NCBI GenBank assembly: GCA_963716925.1
Contig: CAVQUX010000010.1
Location: 1,550,001-1,614,000 of the forward strand
From: DAISKN01 sp963716925
GTDB taxonomy: Bacteria; Acidobacteriota; Vicinamibacteria; Marinacidobacterales; SMYC01
Reading direction: 5' to 3'
DNA length: 64,000 nt
Within the stretch, counting starts at the first letter, position 1, and each line of letters starts with the position of its first letter. Shown in pieces: positions 17,341-27,181 of this stretch. The notes under the pieces were generated by a model. The model was not told the origin of the DNA, did no database searches, and saw only the letters and a list, made by a program, of their open reading frames with translations. Made by a program: the position numbers and the translations under genes.

Positions 17341-20300
17341 TCACCACAGAAGAACGGGAAGCTCCTCGGCGCGGAGCTTCCCGTTCAACTCTGACAATGA
17401 GGCGAGGAAGCTTCGCACTTCTCCAGCGAGCCTTTCGTGCTCGCGCGAAAGCTCCTCGAAGTATCGCTTCTGCGCCTCGGTCGGACCCGCGTTCACGGAG
17501 TTCGCGCTCGAGAAGAGATCGGATAGCTTCTCGTAGAGCCTCGGAGCTTCGCCGACCGAGGGACGGTCTTCGAGCTCGGGGATGACGAGCGCGCCCGAGA
17601 GCTCCTCGATCCGGTGGAGGGTGTCCGTCAGATTCTTGTCCAGAGCCTCGGAGATCTCTTTCCTCAGATTCCGGGCCGCGGTCTTCCGTTCCTCGATCTG
17701 CGACTTCAGGCCGTCGAGGCTCCGAAGGAGCTCGTTGACCGCGGATTGCATCTCCCGGAGCGATTTCGTCATCTGGAACTGGGCCGCGAGGTCGGAGCCG
17801 GCGATTGCCGCCGCCGGGTTCGAGACCACGTCGAAGCTCTCCTCGAGCGATTCCCCGCCCACTACCAGGCGTGCGCGGTAGCGGCCGGGCGGCACCCTCG
17901 GGCCCGAGGGGCCTCGTTCCGCTTCCGCCTCTTCCCCCTTCTTGGTCTCCGCCTTCGGCGGCTTCGGCGTTCTCGGCGTCGGGGGCTCGAGGTTCAAGTC
18001 CCAGCTCGCGCGCTGGACCCCCGGCTTCCGCGGGAGGTTCTCGAGGGTCCTCAGGATCTCGCCAGCCCCATCGAGAATCTCGAGCTTCAAGTCCGCTTCC
18101 TCCGGGATTTCATCCCTCAGGAAATAGCTCACCAGCGCACCGTAGGGCGGGTTGGGCCCGACGTAGACTTTGTCTCCGATCCCGTAGCGCGTCGGCTTCA
18201 CCTGGAAGCGCACCGCGCGGCGGATGGGAAAGAGGTGCGCGGCCTTCCCGGCCGCCTCGTGCACGCGCTGGATGGGGGTCGCGTCGTCGAAAATGAAGAG
18301 CCCGCGGCCGTGCGTCCCGACCACGAGATCGTTATCGCGCGGGTGGACGAGAAGGTCGTGTACCGCGACCGTGGGGAGGTTCTTCAGATGGAGCCGCTCC
18401 CAGCTCTTTCCCGAGTCGCGCGTTGCATAGAGGCCGAGCTCGGTCCCGGCGTAGAGCAGATCCGGACTCCTCGGATCCTCGCGCAGGACCCAGACGTACG
18501 CGTTCTCCGGAAGGCCCCGTCCGATCTCGACGAAGCTTCGCCCGAAGTCCTCGGTGCGGAAAACGTACGGGCGCAAATCGTCGAGGAGATGTCGATCGAA
18601 CGAGACATGAGCGACCCCGGGTCCCTTTCGCGAGGGCTCGACGTGGGACACGGTCGAGCCCGCGGGAACGCCGGGGATGTTCGCGACGACGTTCTCCCAG
18701 CTGACTCCGCCGTTTCGGCTCAGCTGAAGGTTTCCGTCGTCGGTGCCGGCCCACAACACCAGCGGGTCGGCGGGAGACTCGGCGAAGCTCACGATGGTGC
18801 AGTGGTACTCTGCGGTGCTGTTCTCCTGCCACACGGGCCCGCCGGCGCTCCCGAGCTTCTCGGGATCGTTCGTGGTCAGATCGGGGCTCAACGTCTCCCA
18901 GGTGGATCCGAAATCCCGCGTGCGAAAAACCTTGTTGCCCGCGAAGTAGACCGTCTTTCCGTCGCGGGGCGAGGCCACGATGGGTGCGTTCCAGTTGAAG
19001 CGGACTTCGAAGGCGCTCGCGGGAGCGCCGCCCATGGTGGGAGCGTAGGGGCTCACGAACTGGATCTCTCGCGTGCGGTTGTCGGTGCGAACGATGCGCC
19101 CGCCCTGGTACTCGGTGAGGGTGACCTCGGGCTCTTCCGGGTGAAACACGGCCTGGAATCCGTCGCCGTTCGAGATCTCGCGCCAGTCGTCGGGAAGGAT
19201 CCCGAACGGCTCTCCGTTGCGGCTCGGACCGTACCAGGTGGCGTTGTCCTGGAGACCGCCGCCCACGTAGTAGAACGGCTCTCGGTTGTCGGCGAAGATG
19301 GAGTAGAACTGCCCCAGGGGGAGGAGGGAAATGAACTCCCAGGTGTTCCCCCCGTTGTACGAGACCCCGGTGCCTCCGTCCTGGCCCTGCCACATCCTCC
19401 CGGGATCCTCGGGGTCGATCCAAAGGGCGTGATAGTCGCTGTGCATGCTGCGAGAAATGCGCTCGAAGCTCTTGCCGCCGTCGATCGAGCGGTTGATCGA
19501 GCCCGAGAGCGTGAACAGGCCGTTCTCGTTCGCGGGATCGACCCGGAGATCGGCGTAGTAGAAGCCGCGGGAAACGATCCCGACGTCGCTCGAGATCTTT
19601 TCGAAGCTCTCTCCGCGATCTTCGGAGCGGAAGAGCGTGCCTTCCCGAGACTCGGCGAGGACGTAGACCACTCCCGGCCGCGAGGGCGCAACCTTGACCC
19701 CGATGCGGCCGAGAAGGCGCGGAAGCCCCTTCTCGAGCTTCTTCCAGGTCGTTCCCCCGTCGACCGATTTGTAGACACCCCCGGACTCGCTTCCGCTCTC
19801 GAGAGTCCACGGTCTTCTCTGGAAGTGCCAGAGAGCGGCATAGAGGATGTTCGGATTGCCCGGGTCGATCTCGAGGTCGGCGACGCCGTGCCTCTCGTCC
19901 ACGTAGAGAACCTTCTCCCAGCGCGTGCCGCCGTCGAGACTCCGGAAGACTCCGCGGTCGGGGTTCGGACCGAAAGCGTGTCCGAAGGCGCCGACGAACA
20001 CGCGGCGGGGGTTCTTCGGGTCGATGACGATCCGGGAGATATGCCGGGTGTCGGCGAGCCCGAGGTGTCGGAAGCTCGCGCCGCCGTCCGTCGACTTGTA
20101 GACGCCGTTTCCGAACGAGACGCTGTTGCGTAGATTCGACTCTCCCGTGCCCACGTAGAGGACTTCGGGATTTCCGGGCTCGAGGGCGATGTCGCCGATA
20201 GAAGAGACCGGCTGCGCGTCGAAGAGCGGCTTCCATGTGACGCCTCCGTCCACGGTCTTCCATACGCCCCCCGACGCCGCGCCGACGTATACGATTCGCG

Positions 20301-20454
20301 GGTCGCCCGGAACGCCCTCGACGTCAGCGACGCGCCCACCCATGATCGCGGGTCCGATGTTTCTCCACTCGAGCTCGGCGAAGGGAGACGTTTTCTCTTC
20401 GGCCCCCGCGAAAGGGGCGAGCAGGAGCAATGCGGCGAGCGTAGGGCATCTCAT
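17341..20454 (-). CDS. Secreted VPS10/BNR-repeat beta-propeller protein
   Basis: A 1037-aa exported protein with a signal peptide (MRCPTLAALLLLAPFAGAEE). Residues about 25-700 consist of repeated BNR/sortilin-type blades, seen as GGVWKTVDGGVTWKPL, NGVYKSTDGGASF, RGVFRSLDGGTRWEK and many more. These form one or two propellers like the VPS10 domain of the family often annotated as glycosyl hydrolase in Acidobacteriota. A region with a lysine/glutamate-rich linker (KPPKAETKKGEEAEAE) follows near residue 830. A helical C-terminal part after residue 900 may be a coiled coil. Catalytic residues are not evident and a binding or scaffold role is as likely as hydrolysis. TAGACT lies 9 nt before the start. 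Confidence 0.85.
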   Translation of the reverse strand: MRCPTLAALLLLAPFAGAEEKTSPFAELEWRNIGPAIMGGRVADVEGVPGDPRIVYVGAASGGVWKTVDGGVTWKPLFDAQPVSSIGDIALEPGNPEVLYVGTGESNLRNSVSFGNGVYKSTDGGASFRHLGLADTRHISRIVIDPKNPRRVFVGAFGHAFGPNPDRGVFRSLDGGTRWEKVLYVDERHGVADLEIDPGNPNILYAALWHFQRRPWTLESGSESGGVYKSVDGGTTWKKLEKGLPRLLGRIGVKVAPSRPGVVYVLAESREGTLFRSEDRGESFEKISSDVGIVSRGFYYADLRVDPANENGLFTLSGSINRSIDGGKSFERISRSMHSDYHALWIDPEDPGRMWQGQDGGTGVSYNGGNTWEFISLLPLGQFYSIFADNREPFYYVGGGLQDNATWYGPSRNGEPFGILPDDWREISNGDGFQAVFHPEEPEVTLTEYQGGRIVRTDNRTREIQFVSPYAPTMGGAPASAFEVRFNWNAPIVASPRDGKTVYFAGNKVFRTRDFGSTWETLSPDLTTNDPEKLGSAGGPVWQENSTAEYHCTIVSFAESPADPLVLWAGTDDGNLQLSRNGGVSWENVVANIPGVPAGSTVSHVEPSRKGPGVAHVSFDRHLLDDLRPYVFRTEDFGRSFVEIGRGLPENAYVWVLREDPRSPDLLYAGTELGLYATRDSGKSWERLHLKNLPTVAVHDLLVHPRDNDLVVGTHGRGLFIFDDATPIQRVHEAAGKAAHLFPIRRAVRFQVKPTRYGIGDKVYVGPNPPYGALVSYFLRDEIPEEADLKLEILDGAGEILRTLENLPRKPGVQRASWDLNLEPPTPRTPKPPKAETKKGEEAEAERGPSGPRVPPGRYRARLVVGGESLEESFDVVSNPAAAIAGSDLAAQFQMTKSLREMQSAVNELLRSLDGLKSQIEERKTAARNLRKEISEALDKNLTDTLHRIEELSGALVIPELEDRPSVGEAPRLYEKLSDLFSSANSVNAGPTEAQKRYFEELSREHERLAGEVRSFLASLSELNGKLRAEELPVLLW

Positions 20455-20463
20455 GGGCTCGGG

Positions 20464-20469
20464 AGTCTA
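20464..20469 (-). promoter_or_regulatory. TAGACT -10-like element of the BNR protein gene
   Basis: TAGACT on the minus strand ends 9 nt before ATG 20454. On the opposite strand TACGCT at 20511-20516 lies 9 nt before ATG 20526, so this 71-bp gap appears to hold two divergent promoters. Confidence 0.35.
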
Positions 20470-20525
20470 CCTGATGGGCTCGTGCTTTTGCAGCGGAGCG
20501 GCGATGAAGTTACGCTGAGCCGCTC

Positions 20526-22190
20526 ATGAGATCGAGGCGAGTCGATGCCGCCGCCTGGGGCTACTTCCTTCTCGTGAGCCTCTGGCTCACCTGGCCGCTT
20601 CTTCCGCGGATGGCGACGGCCCTGAGCTCGTCGCCCGACTCGCTTCTCAACGCCTGGGCGCTCGGCTGGAGCTTTCACATCCTGCCCCGGGATCCGCTCT
20701 CGCTCTTCGACGCCAACATCTTCTTCCCGCGTCCCGATACTCTCGCCTACTCCGAGCATCTCTTCGGGATCACCGTCCTCGTCTGGCCGGTGTTCGCCGT
20801 GACCGGGAACCTCCCCCTCGCCTACAACGTCGCGATTCTCTCGTCGTTCGCGCTCTCCGGCGCCGGGATGTACCTCCTGGTCCGCGAGATCAGCGGGAGC
20901 CGGTGGGCGGGGCTCGTATCGGGAACCATCTTCCTCGCCGCGCCCTACCGCTTCGGTCACCTGCTCCAACTGCAGCTCCTCACGCTCCAGTGGTTTCCGT
21001 TCGTGTTCTGGTGCGCTCTGCGCTTCCTGCGGGAGGGCCGACTACGCCAGCTCACGGGAATCGTGGCGTTCTCCGTTCTCCAGGCTCTCTCCTGCAACTA
21101 CTACATGGTCTATCTGGCGCTCGCCATGGTCCTCTTCGGCGCAACGCTCGTCGGCTACGGCCGGGACCTTCTCGACCGCCGGAGGATCGCTCTGTTCGCA
21201 CTGGGAGCGGCCGCCGTGACCACTCTTTGTCTACCGTTCCTCGTCCCCTACACACGAAACCGCGAGCGCGGCTTCCATCGACGATACGAGGACGTCGCCT
21301 ACTACTCGGCGTCGTTGCGAGACTACTTGTCGCCGTCGCGGTTCAACCATTCCCCGTACGAAACGTTCGTTCCATCCCAAAGCCGTTCGGAGAAGGCGCT
21401 TCTTCCCGGGTTCGGCGCCTTCGCCCTCGCCCTGGTCGGCGTCGCCGTCGGGCGCGCTCGCGATCGTTTGTTCTGGCTCTTCTGCATCGTTCTTACGGCG
21501 ACCGCCGTCCTCCTGTCGCTCGGGCCAGAGCTGCGGTGGGGGACCGCGACCCTCCCCCTTCCGTACCGTTTCTTCTACCGCCACCTTCCCGGATTCGACA
21601 GCATTCGGGTACCGGCGAGGATCTCCGTCCTCGCGCTCTTCGGGATTGCGGTCCTCGCGGGTCTCGGTGCTTCGACCCTGCTATCGAAGATATCGAAGTG
21701 GACGGTGCCCTTCGCGATCGCCCTTCTCGGGTTACTGCTTCTCGAGTACCGGACGTACTCTCTCGAAAGCGTGTTTCCCGCAGCCCCCGCGGCCTCCGCC
21801 GCCCATCTCTGGCTCGCGCAGCAGAACGCCCAGGGCGGCGTCCTCGTGCTTCCCATCCACGAGGGCCCGGAAATCATCCGGGAGTCGCTCGCGATGTACC
21901 AATCGACCGCCCACTTTCAGCCGCTGGTGAACGGCTACAGCGGGTGGTGGCCGAACGATTATTGGGAGCTCGTGGGCCGCCTCCGGCATTTTCCCACGGC
22001 GAGGAGCCTTCGCTTCCTTCTGGAGCGAGCGCCGGTACGATACGTCGTCGTTCACTACGACCGTATTCCCGAGCCCCGAAGGCGGCAGCTCGAAGAAGGC
22101 ATGGAGCGCTACCGCGAGTCGATGCCCCTGGTATTCCGCCTGGGTGACGAGGCCGTCTACGAGATTCGGGAGCCCGCCGAACCTTCATGA
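20526..22190 (+). CDS. Polytopic membrane protein, GT-C glycosyltransferase-like
   Basis: A 554-aa membrane protein with roughly 11 hydrophobic segments in the first 420 residues and a soluble C-terminal part of about 140 residues. Layout resembles GT-C or YfhO-type membrane proteins: a first TM (YFLLVSLWLTWPLLPRM), then an extracytoplasmic loop rich in acidic and aromatic residues (SPDSLLNAWALGWSFHILP, LFDANIFFPRP). No specific family signature is certain. The stop overlaps the ATG of the downstream GT4 glycosyltransferase by 4 nt, pointing to translational coupling and a shared role in glycan or glycolipid synthesis. Unlike five other GT-C proteins here, it lacks an obvious beta-sandwich domain. 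Confidence 0.65.
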   Translation: MRSRRVDAAAWGYFLLVSLWLTWPLLPRMATALSSSPDSLLNAWALGWSFHILPRDPLSLFDANIFFPRPDTLAYSEHLFGITVLVWPVFAVTGNLPLAYNVAILSSFALSGAGMYLLVREISGSRWAGLVSGTIFLAAPYRFGHLLQLQLLTLQWFPFVFWCALRFLREGRLRQLTGIVAFSVLQALSCNYYMVYLALAMVLFGATLVGYGRDLLDRRRIALFALGAAAVTTLCLPFLVPYTRNRERGFHRRYEDVAYYSASLRDYLSPSRFNHSPYETFVPSQSRSEKALLPGFGAFALALVGVAVGRARDRLFWLFCIVLTATAVLLSLGPELRWGTATLPLPYRFFYRHLPGFDSIRVPARISVLALFGIAVLAGLGASTLLSKISKWTVPFAIALLGLLLLEYRTYSLESVFPAAPAASAAHLWLAQQNAQGGVLVLPIHEGPEIIRESLAMYQSTAHFQPLVNGYSGWWPNDYWELVGRLRHFPTARSLRFLLERAPVRYVVVHYDRIPEPRRRQLEEGMERYRESMPLVFRLGDEAVYEIREPAEPS

Positions 22191-23341
22191 AGATTCTCTA
22201 CCTCGCCGACATCCGGTTTCCCATGGAGCGGGCGAACGGCATCCAGACGATCGAAACCGTGCACGCCCTCGCCCGGCGCGGCGTCGAGGTGGACCTGGTC
22301 GTTCGCCGCACCGACGGGCGGAGCGACGAGGCCTGCCTCGAGTTCTTCGGGCTTCCTCCACATCGCGGCCTTCACCTCCGGCGCGTCTCGGCGCCCTTCG
22401 GAAAGTGGAGCTACTTCGCTTCGGCGTTTGGACTCCTGGTTCGCGCGCGCGGACGGTGGGATTTCGTGTACACCCGCGATCTCGTCCTTGCCGATCTCGC
22501 CCTGCGCCTGGGGACGCTCCCTCTCATCTACGAGGCCCACACCGTGGCCGCGGTCTTCGCGGAGGAGCACGGGCGCCTCTACGGAGCCGAACGAGTCCCT
22601 TCGAAGGCGAAGCTCTCGCGACTCGACAAGCGCGAGCGACGCGTGTGCCGTGACGCGGCGGGCATCGTCACTATCACCGAAGCGCTTCTCAGCGCGCTCG
22701 AGGATCGGCACGGCAAGATCGCTCCCTCCCACGTCGTCCCCGATGGAACGCGGCTTCCGAACGATGTCCACGCGTTCGAGGGGTTTCACTCGCCGCCGCG
22801 CGTCTATTACATCGGTCAGCTCTATCCCTGGAAAGGGGTCGACGTCCTCGTCGAAGCGATGGGCCAGGTGAAGGATGCCGAGCTCGTCATCGTCGGAGGG
22901 CTCCCGCCGGAGCCCGACCTCGATCGTTTGAAGCGCCTCGCGTCGAGTTTCTCTCTCGAGAGCCGCGTACGTTTCCGAGGATTCGTTCCGCCTCCCGAGC
23001 TTTCGGCGGAGAGAAGGACAGCGGATCTTTTCGTTATTCCTCTCCTCGACTCTACGACGGCGAGGCTCTTCACTTCGCCCCTGAAGCTTTTCGAGGCCAT
23101 GGCCTCGGGCCGCCCCGTCATCGCCTCGGACCTGCCGTCGATTCGGGAGATTCTGACCCACGAGAAGAACGCGCTCCTCACGCCGCCCGGGGACGCGCAC
23201 GCTCTCGCGGCGGCGATCGAGCGGCTGCTACGCGACCCCGCCCTCTCGGCGCGTCTTGCGGCGCGCGCTCTCGAGGACGCGAAGGCTTACTCGTGGGACC
23301 GCCGAGCCGAGGCCATTTCAAGTTTGTTGGAATCGCTATGA
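22187..23341 (+). CDS. Glycosyltransferase family 4 (GT-B fold)
   Basis: A 384-aa cytoplasmic glycosyltransferase. The N-terminal Rossmann domain opens MKILYLADIRFPMERANGIQ and has the DFVYTRDLVLADLALRL and EAHTVAAVF segments. The C-terminal domain has the GT4 donor-site features: YIGQLYPWKGVDVLVEAM (Lys of the GxxxxxKG motif), VRFRGFVPPPEL, and SPLKLFEAMASGRPVIASDLPS with the conserved glutamate of the E-x7-E region. It transfers a sugar from a nucleotide-sugar donor; donor and acceptor are unknown. The gene overlaps the membrane-protein gene upstream by ATGA. Its stop marks the left border of the accessory island. Confidence 0.92.
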   Translation: MKILYLADIRFPMERANGIQTIETVHALARRGVEVDLVVRRTDGRSDEACLEFFGLPPHRGLHLRRVSAPFGKWSYFASAFGLLVRARGRWDFVYTRDLVLADLALRLGTLPLIYEAHTVAAVFAEEHGRLYGAERVPSKAKLSRLDKRERRVCRDAAGIVTITEALLSALEDRHGKIAPSHVVPDGTRLPNDVHAFEGFHSPPRVYYIGQLYPWKGVDVLVEAMGQVKDAELVIVGGLPPEPDLDRLKRLASSFSLESRVRFRGFVPPPELSAERRTADLFVIPLLDSTTARLFTSPLKLFEAMASGRPVIASDLPSIREILTHEKNALLTPPGDAHALAAAIERLLRDPALSARLAARALEDAKAYSWDRRAEAISSLLESL

Positions 23342-23398
23342 CTTGATTTGACGGGTAGGCGGCGCCCTCCTGGCACCATCCGCATCGCACGGTTCGAG

Positions 23399-23461
23399 AT
23401 GCTCACCGGCACAAGACTCGGCCCCTTCGAGATCGACTCGCCCCTCGGCGCCGGGGGATGG
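23399..23461 (+). pseudogene. Truncated serine/threonine kinase start (remnant 1)
   Basis: ATG 23399 opens MLTGTRLGPFEIDSPLGAGG, which matches the N-terminus of the kinase at 24331 (SGTKLGPYEVLSPLGAGG) in protein and largely in DNA. Similarity stops at the glycine loop and the frame continues into unrelated residues. There is no kinase body. It looks like the stub of a former kinase gene next to the ORF6N gene. Confidence 0.6.
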
Positions 23462-23616
23462 ACTCCCCACTCCTGGTCGAGAGAAAAGGTTCCTCGGTGG
23501 ATTTTCCTGGAGGCCCAAGTAGGTGGAACGTCACAGTAAGGCTCAAAGGGAGGAGGAGCGTCACCTAGAGGCAGGGCTCGAATGAGGCTTCGGGGTCTCG
23601 AAACTTTGAGAATGAA

Positions 23617-24163
23617 TTAAGGATCGGACTTGAAACCGATGCGGCGCCTCTTCTTGGGCGCCGCTTCTAGATACTCGCGGATGGTCTGGAAGAGCACGCG
23701 GATGTTCGCATCGTGTCGGCAGTTTTCTCTCAAGCGCCTCGATCCTGCGGGCGAGATCCTTGTGGAGGGCGAGAATTTCTCGAAGGCGGACAAAGGCGCG
23801 CATGATGGCGATGTTCACCTGAACGGCGCGTTCGCTATTGAGGACGCTCGACAGCATGGCGACTCCCTGTTTCGTAAAGGCAAACGGAGGGTACTTGGGA
23901 TACCGGCCCCGACCTTTCTCTAAGGTCACAATCTGTGACCTTAGAGAATCGAATTCGTCCATCGTCAGTTTGAACATGAAGTCGGAGGGGAAGCGAGAAG
24001 CCTTGCGCTTGACGGCCTGGATGAGTGTTTTGGGCTTGACTCCGTAGAGCTCGGCCAGGTGCGTACTCAGCACGATCTTCTGGCTTCGGATGAGGTAGAT
24101 GCGCCGTCCGATGACCTCGGACTCTATGTTGAGTTCGCGGGATACGGTCTTTTTTGTCGACAT
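23617..24163 (-). CDS. ORF6N domain DNA-binding protein, one frameshift
   Basis: A 182-aa protein when its frame is repaired. The N-terminal 100 residues are a clear ORF6N domain: ESEVIGRRIYLIRSQKIVLS, then HLAELYGVKPKTLIQAVKR, then FMFKLTMDEFD, then YPPFAFTKQGVAMLSSVLNS. This DNA-binding module is typical of phage and mobile-element proteins. A coiled-coil helix follows (LALHKDLARRIEALERK). Near 23715-23725 the frame breaks; the expected C-terminal text (DANIRVLFQTIREYLEAAPK then KRRRIGFKSDP and TAA at 23617) continues in another frame. Read literally, the protein would have an unrelated arginine-rich tail ending at 23561. It sits between two kinase fragments, so horizontal arrival is likely. 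Confidence 0.82.
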
Positions 24164-24330
24164 AGGGCAATTTGCACCCGGCGTGTGCTCTCAGCTCAAG
24201 GAGGACGCGGCCGAGCTCAGCCGTGGAGAGCTATGTACCTCTGCAATGACGCAAATTCGGCCAAGGAACCTCCCTGGACGCGATTTTTTGCCTTCATCCC
24301 GGTAGAATCTCGGGTCGAGTAGCCCCGAAC

Positions 24331-27056
24331 ATGCCGCTTGCGTCTGGCACGAAGCTCGGTCCCTACGAAGTCCTCTCGCCCCTCGGGGCCGGGGGGATGG
24401 GCGAGGTCTTCCGCGCGCGGGACACGAAGCTCAACCGTGATGTTGCTATCAAGGTTCTCCCCGCGGCCTTCGCGCAGGATTCGATGCGCGTCGCGCGGTT
24501 CCGCCGCGAAGCGCAGGTTCTCGCATCGCTGAACCATCCTCAACATCGCCGCGATCCACGGTCTCGAGGAGAACGAGGGCGTCGTCGCGCTGGCGCTGGA
24601 GTTGGTCGAAGGCGAAGACCTTGCGGAGCGGCTGACACGCGGCGCGATTCCCGTGGAGGAAGCCATTGTCATCGCGAAGCAGATCGCCGAAGGCCTCGAG
24701 GCCGCGCACGAGAAGGGCATCGTCCATCGCGACCTCAAGCCGGCGAACATCAAGATCACAAGGGACGGCACGGTCAAGATTCTCGACTTTGGTCTCGCCA
24801 AAGCCTACGAAGGAGAACCGACGACCGACGGCGCTATCTCTCAGTCGCCGACGATGTCGCGGCAGATGACCGAGGCCGGCGTCATCTTCGGCACCGCCGC
24901 GTACATGTCACCCGAGCAGGCGCGTGGAACGACGGTAGACAAGCGCGCGGACATCTGGGCCTTCGGAGTGGTGCTGTTCGAGATGCTGACCGGGAAGAGG
25001 CTCTTCACCGGCGAGACGGTGAGCGACACGCTCGCCGCGGTGCTGCGGCAGGAGATCGACTGGAAGGCGCTTCCCGCATCGACGCCGCCTGGCCTCCGTC
25101 GACTGCTGGAGCGGTGTCTCGATCGCGACGCGAAGCAGCGGCTGCACGACGATCGGTGAGGCGCGGATCGCGCTCGAGCGAGACGCTCGGCACGCCCGAT
25201 ACTGCCCATGCCTCTTCGGGACTGCGGGCTGCTGCCCTGGGTGATCGCGCTGAGCGCGACTATCGCCTCGGCGCTCGCTCTCTGGGCGCCGTGGCACCCG
25301 GCGCCCACGCCCGTTCCACCCCTGCGCCTGAGCGCCGAGCTGGGTGCTGCAGTATCGCTTTCGACCGACTTCGGTCCCGCCGCGATCCTCTCGCCTGACG
25401 GTCGCCTCCTGGCTTTCGTCGCGAGCCAGGTTGCGGACGAACGCCCACTTCTCCACCTCCGGCGTCTGGAGCAGCTCGACGCCGCGCCGCTTGCGGGGAC
25501 GGAAGACGCCCGCGACCCGTTCTTCTCACCCGACGGCGAGTGGATCGCGTTCTTCGCCGACAGGAAGCTGAAGAAGGTCTCGGTCACGGGGGGCGCTGCC
25601 GTCACGCTCTGCGACGCGGCGTTCCCCCTGGGCGGAACCTGGGCCGAGGACGGGACGATCTTTTTTACGCCCGAGGGGCGCGTGGGCCTTTGCGCGTGTG
25701 TCGTCGGCGGGAGGCACGCCGCAGACCCTGACGACACCCGATCCGGCCTCCCAGGAAATCACACACCGCTGGCCCCAGGCCCTGCCCGGGGGCAAGGCCA
25801 TCCTGTACACGGCGCACAGCGTGTTGGGCAACTTCGACGACGCGAGCCTCGTCGTGCACACGCTCGAAGGCGACACGAGGAAGGTGCTGCATCGCGGCGG
25901 ATATCATGGCCGTTACCTTCCGAGCGGCCACCTGGTCTTCATTCACGAAGGCACGCTCTTCGCCGCGCCCTTCGATCTCGATCGGCTGGAGCTGACCGGC
26001 GAGCCCGTGCCCGCGCTCGAGAGCGTGAGCGCCGACCCGGGCACTGCGGGGAGCCAGTTCGCCTTCTCCCGCGACGGAACGCTCGTGTACCAGCGGGGAG
26101 AGGGCTCGGTCTCGGCACGCCGATTCAATGGATGGACCGGGAAGGGAAGCTTCAGCCTTTGCGCGCGGCGACCGGCGTCTACAACTACATCCGCTTCTCC
26201 CCCGATGGCCAGAGGCTCGCGCTGGAGATCCTCGAGGGCGAGAACCGGGACGTGTGGGTCTACGAATGGGGGCGCGACACCCTTTCTCGTCTCACGTTCG
26301 ATCCCAGCGTGGATCGCGCCCCCGTATGGACCCCGGATGGCCGGCGCATCGCCTTCTCCTCGACGCGGGCGGACCAGGCGACAGGAAACCTCTACTGGCA
26401 GCGAGCCGACGGGACGGGCGAGGCGGAGCGCCTGACGGAGAGCAAGAACCACGCAATTCCCGAATTCGTGGCATCCGAGCGGGAAGTTCCTGGCCTTCGA
26501 GGAGTTCAACCCGCAAACGAGCTTTGACATCCTGATCCTGCCGCTCGAGGGGGACGACGCCTCCGGGTGGAAGCCGGGGAAGCCCACGGTCTTCCTGAAC
26601 GGCCCGTTCACCGAACGCGGGGCAGCCTTCTCGCCGGACGGTCGCTGGCTGGCGTATAGCTCCAACGAGTCCGGACGCTTCGAGGTGTACGTGCGTCCGT
26701 TCCCGGGTCCGGGAGGGAAGTGGCAGGTCTCCACCGCCGGCGGATCTTGGCCGACGTGGTCTCGAAGCCGAAGAGAGCTCTTCTACCTGGCTGCGGATGG
26801 GAGGATCATGGTGTCCGCGTACACCGTGGAAGGCGACTCGTTCAGCGCCGAGAAGCCGCGGGTGTGGTCGCCGGGGCTCGTGCCGTGCCCGGACTGGGTA
26901 TTGGTCGGCCGGACCTACGACCTGCACCCGGACGGCGAGCGGATCGCGGTGCTGAAGGCCTCGGGGGACGAGGGCGAGGCCAGGCGGGACAAGGTCGTCT
27001 TGATCCAGAACTTCTTCGACGAGCTGCGCCGGATCGCGCCGGTGGGCAGGCGATAA
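24331..27056 (+). pseudogene. Serine/threonine protein kinase with PD40 propeller, about six frameshifts
   Basis: Joined across frames this is a roughly 900-aa membrane kinase of the PknB type common in Acidobacteriota. The kinase domain has the glycine loop (LGAGGMGEVF), the VAIK lysine, HRDLKPANIK, DFGLA and SPEQARG. A transmembrane segment (PWVIALSATIASALALWAPW) follows, then PD40 propeller repeats such as LSPDGRLLAFVAS, FSPDGEWIAFFAD, WTPDGRRIAFSS and FSPDGRWLAYSS. Frame changes fall near 24540, 25148, 25195, 25690, 26115 and 26465. All catalytic residues are intact, and the breaks often compensate. Real decay or indel errors are both possible. Other kinase stubs flank it. TAGAAT at 24303-24308 may be its promoter. 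Confidence 0.8.
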
Positions 27057-27058
27057 CG

Positions 27059-27118
27059 CTCTCTCCAGGGACAAGACTAGGTCCTTACGAGTTCGCCTCG
27101 CCCCTGCTGCAGCCGCAG
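27059..27118 (+). pseudogene. Truncated serine/threonine kinase start (remnant 2)
   Basis: Right after the kinase stop, the text LSPGTRLGPYEFASPL repeats the kinase N-terminus a third time and then ends in unrelated sequence before the antitoxin operator. There is no start codon at its beginning and no kinase body. This and remnant 1 suggest an old tandem array of kinase genes cut down to one. Confidence 0.55.
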
Positions 27119-27126
27119 AGCATACG

Positions 27127-27166
27127 CAATTGTCACTCAATATGGTTGCCAATTGAGTGACAATTG
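27127..27166 (+). promoter_or_regulatory. Perfect 15-bp inverted repeat, probable antitoxin operator
   Basis: CAATTGTCACTCAAT at 27127-27141 and its exact complement ATTGAGTGACAATTG at 27152-27166 are separated by 10 nt. The repeat ends 15 nt before the antitoxin start. Phd/YefM antitoxins repress their own operons by binding such palindromes, so this is the likely operator. TACGCT at 27169-27174 may be the -10 element. Confidence 0.7.
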
Positions 27167-27181
27167 TGTACGCTCAAGAGC

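Noticed and set aside
17614..20133. Plus-strand open frame of 839 codons
   Set aside because: Antisense of the BNR-repeat protein gene. The minus strand has a signal peptide and regular propeller repeats.
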